Shown here: in pieces, positions 63,061-64,000 of the stretch
Numbering within the stretch: position 1 is the stretch's first letter
Layout: the number at the start of each line of letters is the position of its first letter
DNA from: Todiramphus chloris collaris
Lineage: Eukaryota; Chordata; Aves; Coraciiformes; Alcedinidae
Length of the DNA: 64,000 nt
Reading direction: 5' to 3'
Assembly: GCA_025345505.1 (NCBI GenBank)
Contig: JANVCC010000048.1
Span: forward strand, 5,582,528-5,646,527
The notes under the pieces: generated by a model
The model's input: the letters and a program-made list of their open reading frames with translations, nothing else
The model's database searches: none
What the model was told of the DNA's origin: nothing
Position numbers and translations under genes: made by a program

Positions 63061-64000
63061 TTTTTTATCCTTTTCCCAAATGAAAATCAGAAATTATGTA
63101 GAAATTGAAATTGTTGGTATTTCTTGCCCCTTAACAGCAGGACCTTTTTTTTTTTTTTTTTTTCCAAAGGGATTGTATTTTTCAAGGTCTGTTGATAACT
63201 TTTTCTTAAAAGCAAATACGGACTTTCTACGTCGCTGGTGGACTTGCCATTTAGAACAGAAAATTATTCCCTAAAAGCAGCACAAGGAATCTTATTTATG
63301 AGTGTATGCTTGTGTTAAGCCAGTCTTTGCAGTGTCTGATTAGGTTTGTTTTGCTGGTTTTTGGTTTGGTTTTTTAGCTTATATTGTAAGTTTCGTTCGT
63401 TTGTTTGTTTTTCTTTCTTGATCCTTGACACACACACACAAAAAGAATCCCCCAGGAGCTCAGACGTCTGATACCCAGTTACTCTTATTTTAATGTGGTG
63501 AATGTAAGGATGCTCTCAAGCAGCACACTTCTCAGAAAAAGGGTTTAAGGAAAAGCTACTCGTGATAGAGAAACAAACTCTTGGCTTGCAAATTACTCAT
63601 GTGATGATGTTGAAATAATGGCAGAACTGGAAAAAGAGTCTTGTGCTTTAGCAACTGACTGAAGTGCTTACATTTAGCTTATTTTTCCCCTGTAGATGTA
63701 ACCAATTTTTTTAACTGAGAACCTCAGTAAACCATACATAGTGGTGTAATTTCTTCATGTATCTGGATTGTACAGAATGATTTAGAACATTACTTGAGTG
63801 CCCACTTAAGATACTAGTAAAGGATTTTAGGGATAAAAAGGAATAATGAATTCCTTGTTGGCAAACTGACACCTTTTATTGCTGCATAATTGAAAAAATA
63901 TTTACATAGTGTAGACACTGCTGTCATGTAAATGTTTAGGTTTTTTTAATTTGCTAGATACAGGGGGAAAAGGCAGGGTCTGCAGCTTTTCTCAAGCACA
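63061..64000. other. probable first intron of the right-hand gene
   Basis: The stretch is AT-rich after the CpG island and has G/T-rich simple tracts around 63345-63410 and a T19 run. No coding exon of MAP3K8 is reached before the window ends. Confidence 0.45.
63145..63163 (+). repeat. T19 homopolymer
   Basis: This is a run of 19 T residues in the presumed first intron of the right-hand gene. Confidence 0.9.

Overview
This window looks like bird nuclear DNA, probably from a neoavian species. The evidence is the repeat content: several 5'-truncated CR1 LINEs, some keeping the ATTCTATG-type 3' end, plus endogenous-retrovirus LTRs of kinds I recognise from avian genomes. Genes are sparse and split by GT-AG introns, and two CpG islands lie at the right end. 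Nothing prokaryotic or organellar is present.

The one gene that can be read completely is MTPAP, the mitochondrial poly(A) polymerase, on the minus strand. It has nine coding exons between 60229 and 45453. The exons join in frame to 1752 nt (583 residues plus stop), against 582 residues in human. All three catalytic aspartates are present. Exon 1 lies in a CpG island (about 59740-60720) that also holds an NRF1-type motif 34 nt upstream of the start codon and a degenerate tandem array of roughly 70-bp units.

To the right, about 2.4 kb from the MTPAP start, is a second CpG island (about 62220-63060). It carries a strong plus-strand splice donor at 62711 and a tight cluster of immune-type sites: a STAT/GAS-like site, a three-repeat ISRE and a perfect NF-kappaB site inside a 9-bp-arm palindrome. 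From conserved gene order (JCAD - MTPAP - MAP3K8 in vertebrates) this is most likely the promoter and non-coding first exon of MAP3K8 (TPL2/COT). No MAP3K8 coding exon lies in the window, so this rests on position and motif content.

The left 45 kb shows no recognisable coding exon. By gene order it should be the interval between MTPAP and JCAD, whose coding exons would lie off the left edge. It contains two internally deleted plus-strand CR1 copies (29.7-30.6 kb and 41.6-42.1 kb), a solo LTR (32.8-33.4 kb, minus), a likely LTR fragment (26.8-27.1 kb), a 221-nt uninterrupted pyrimidine tract (8.0 kb), and two CpG-enriched patches that stand out from the background (about 60-340 and about 17350-17400). 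The MTPAP introns carry further CR1 pieces and a 976-bp solo LTR antisense to the gene.

I found no convincing undescribed system. The best leads are the STAT/ISRE/kappaB cluster at 62.5-62.6 kb, the tandem array in the MTPAP CpG island, and the isolated CpG-rich micro-exon-like patch at 17.4 kb.
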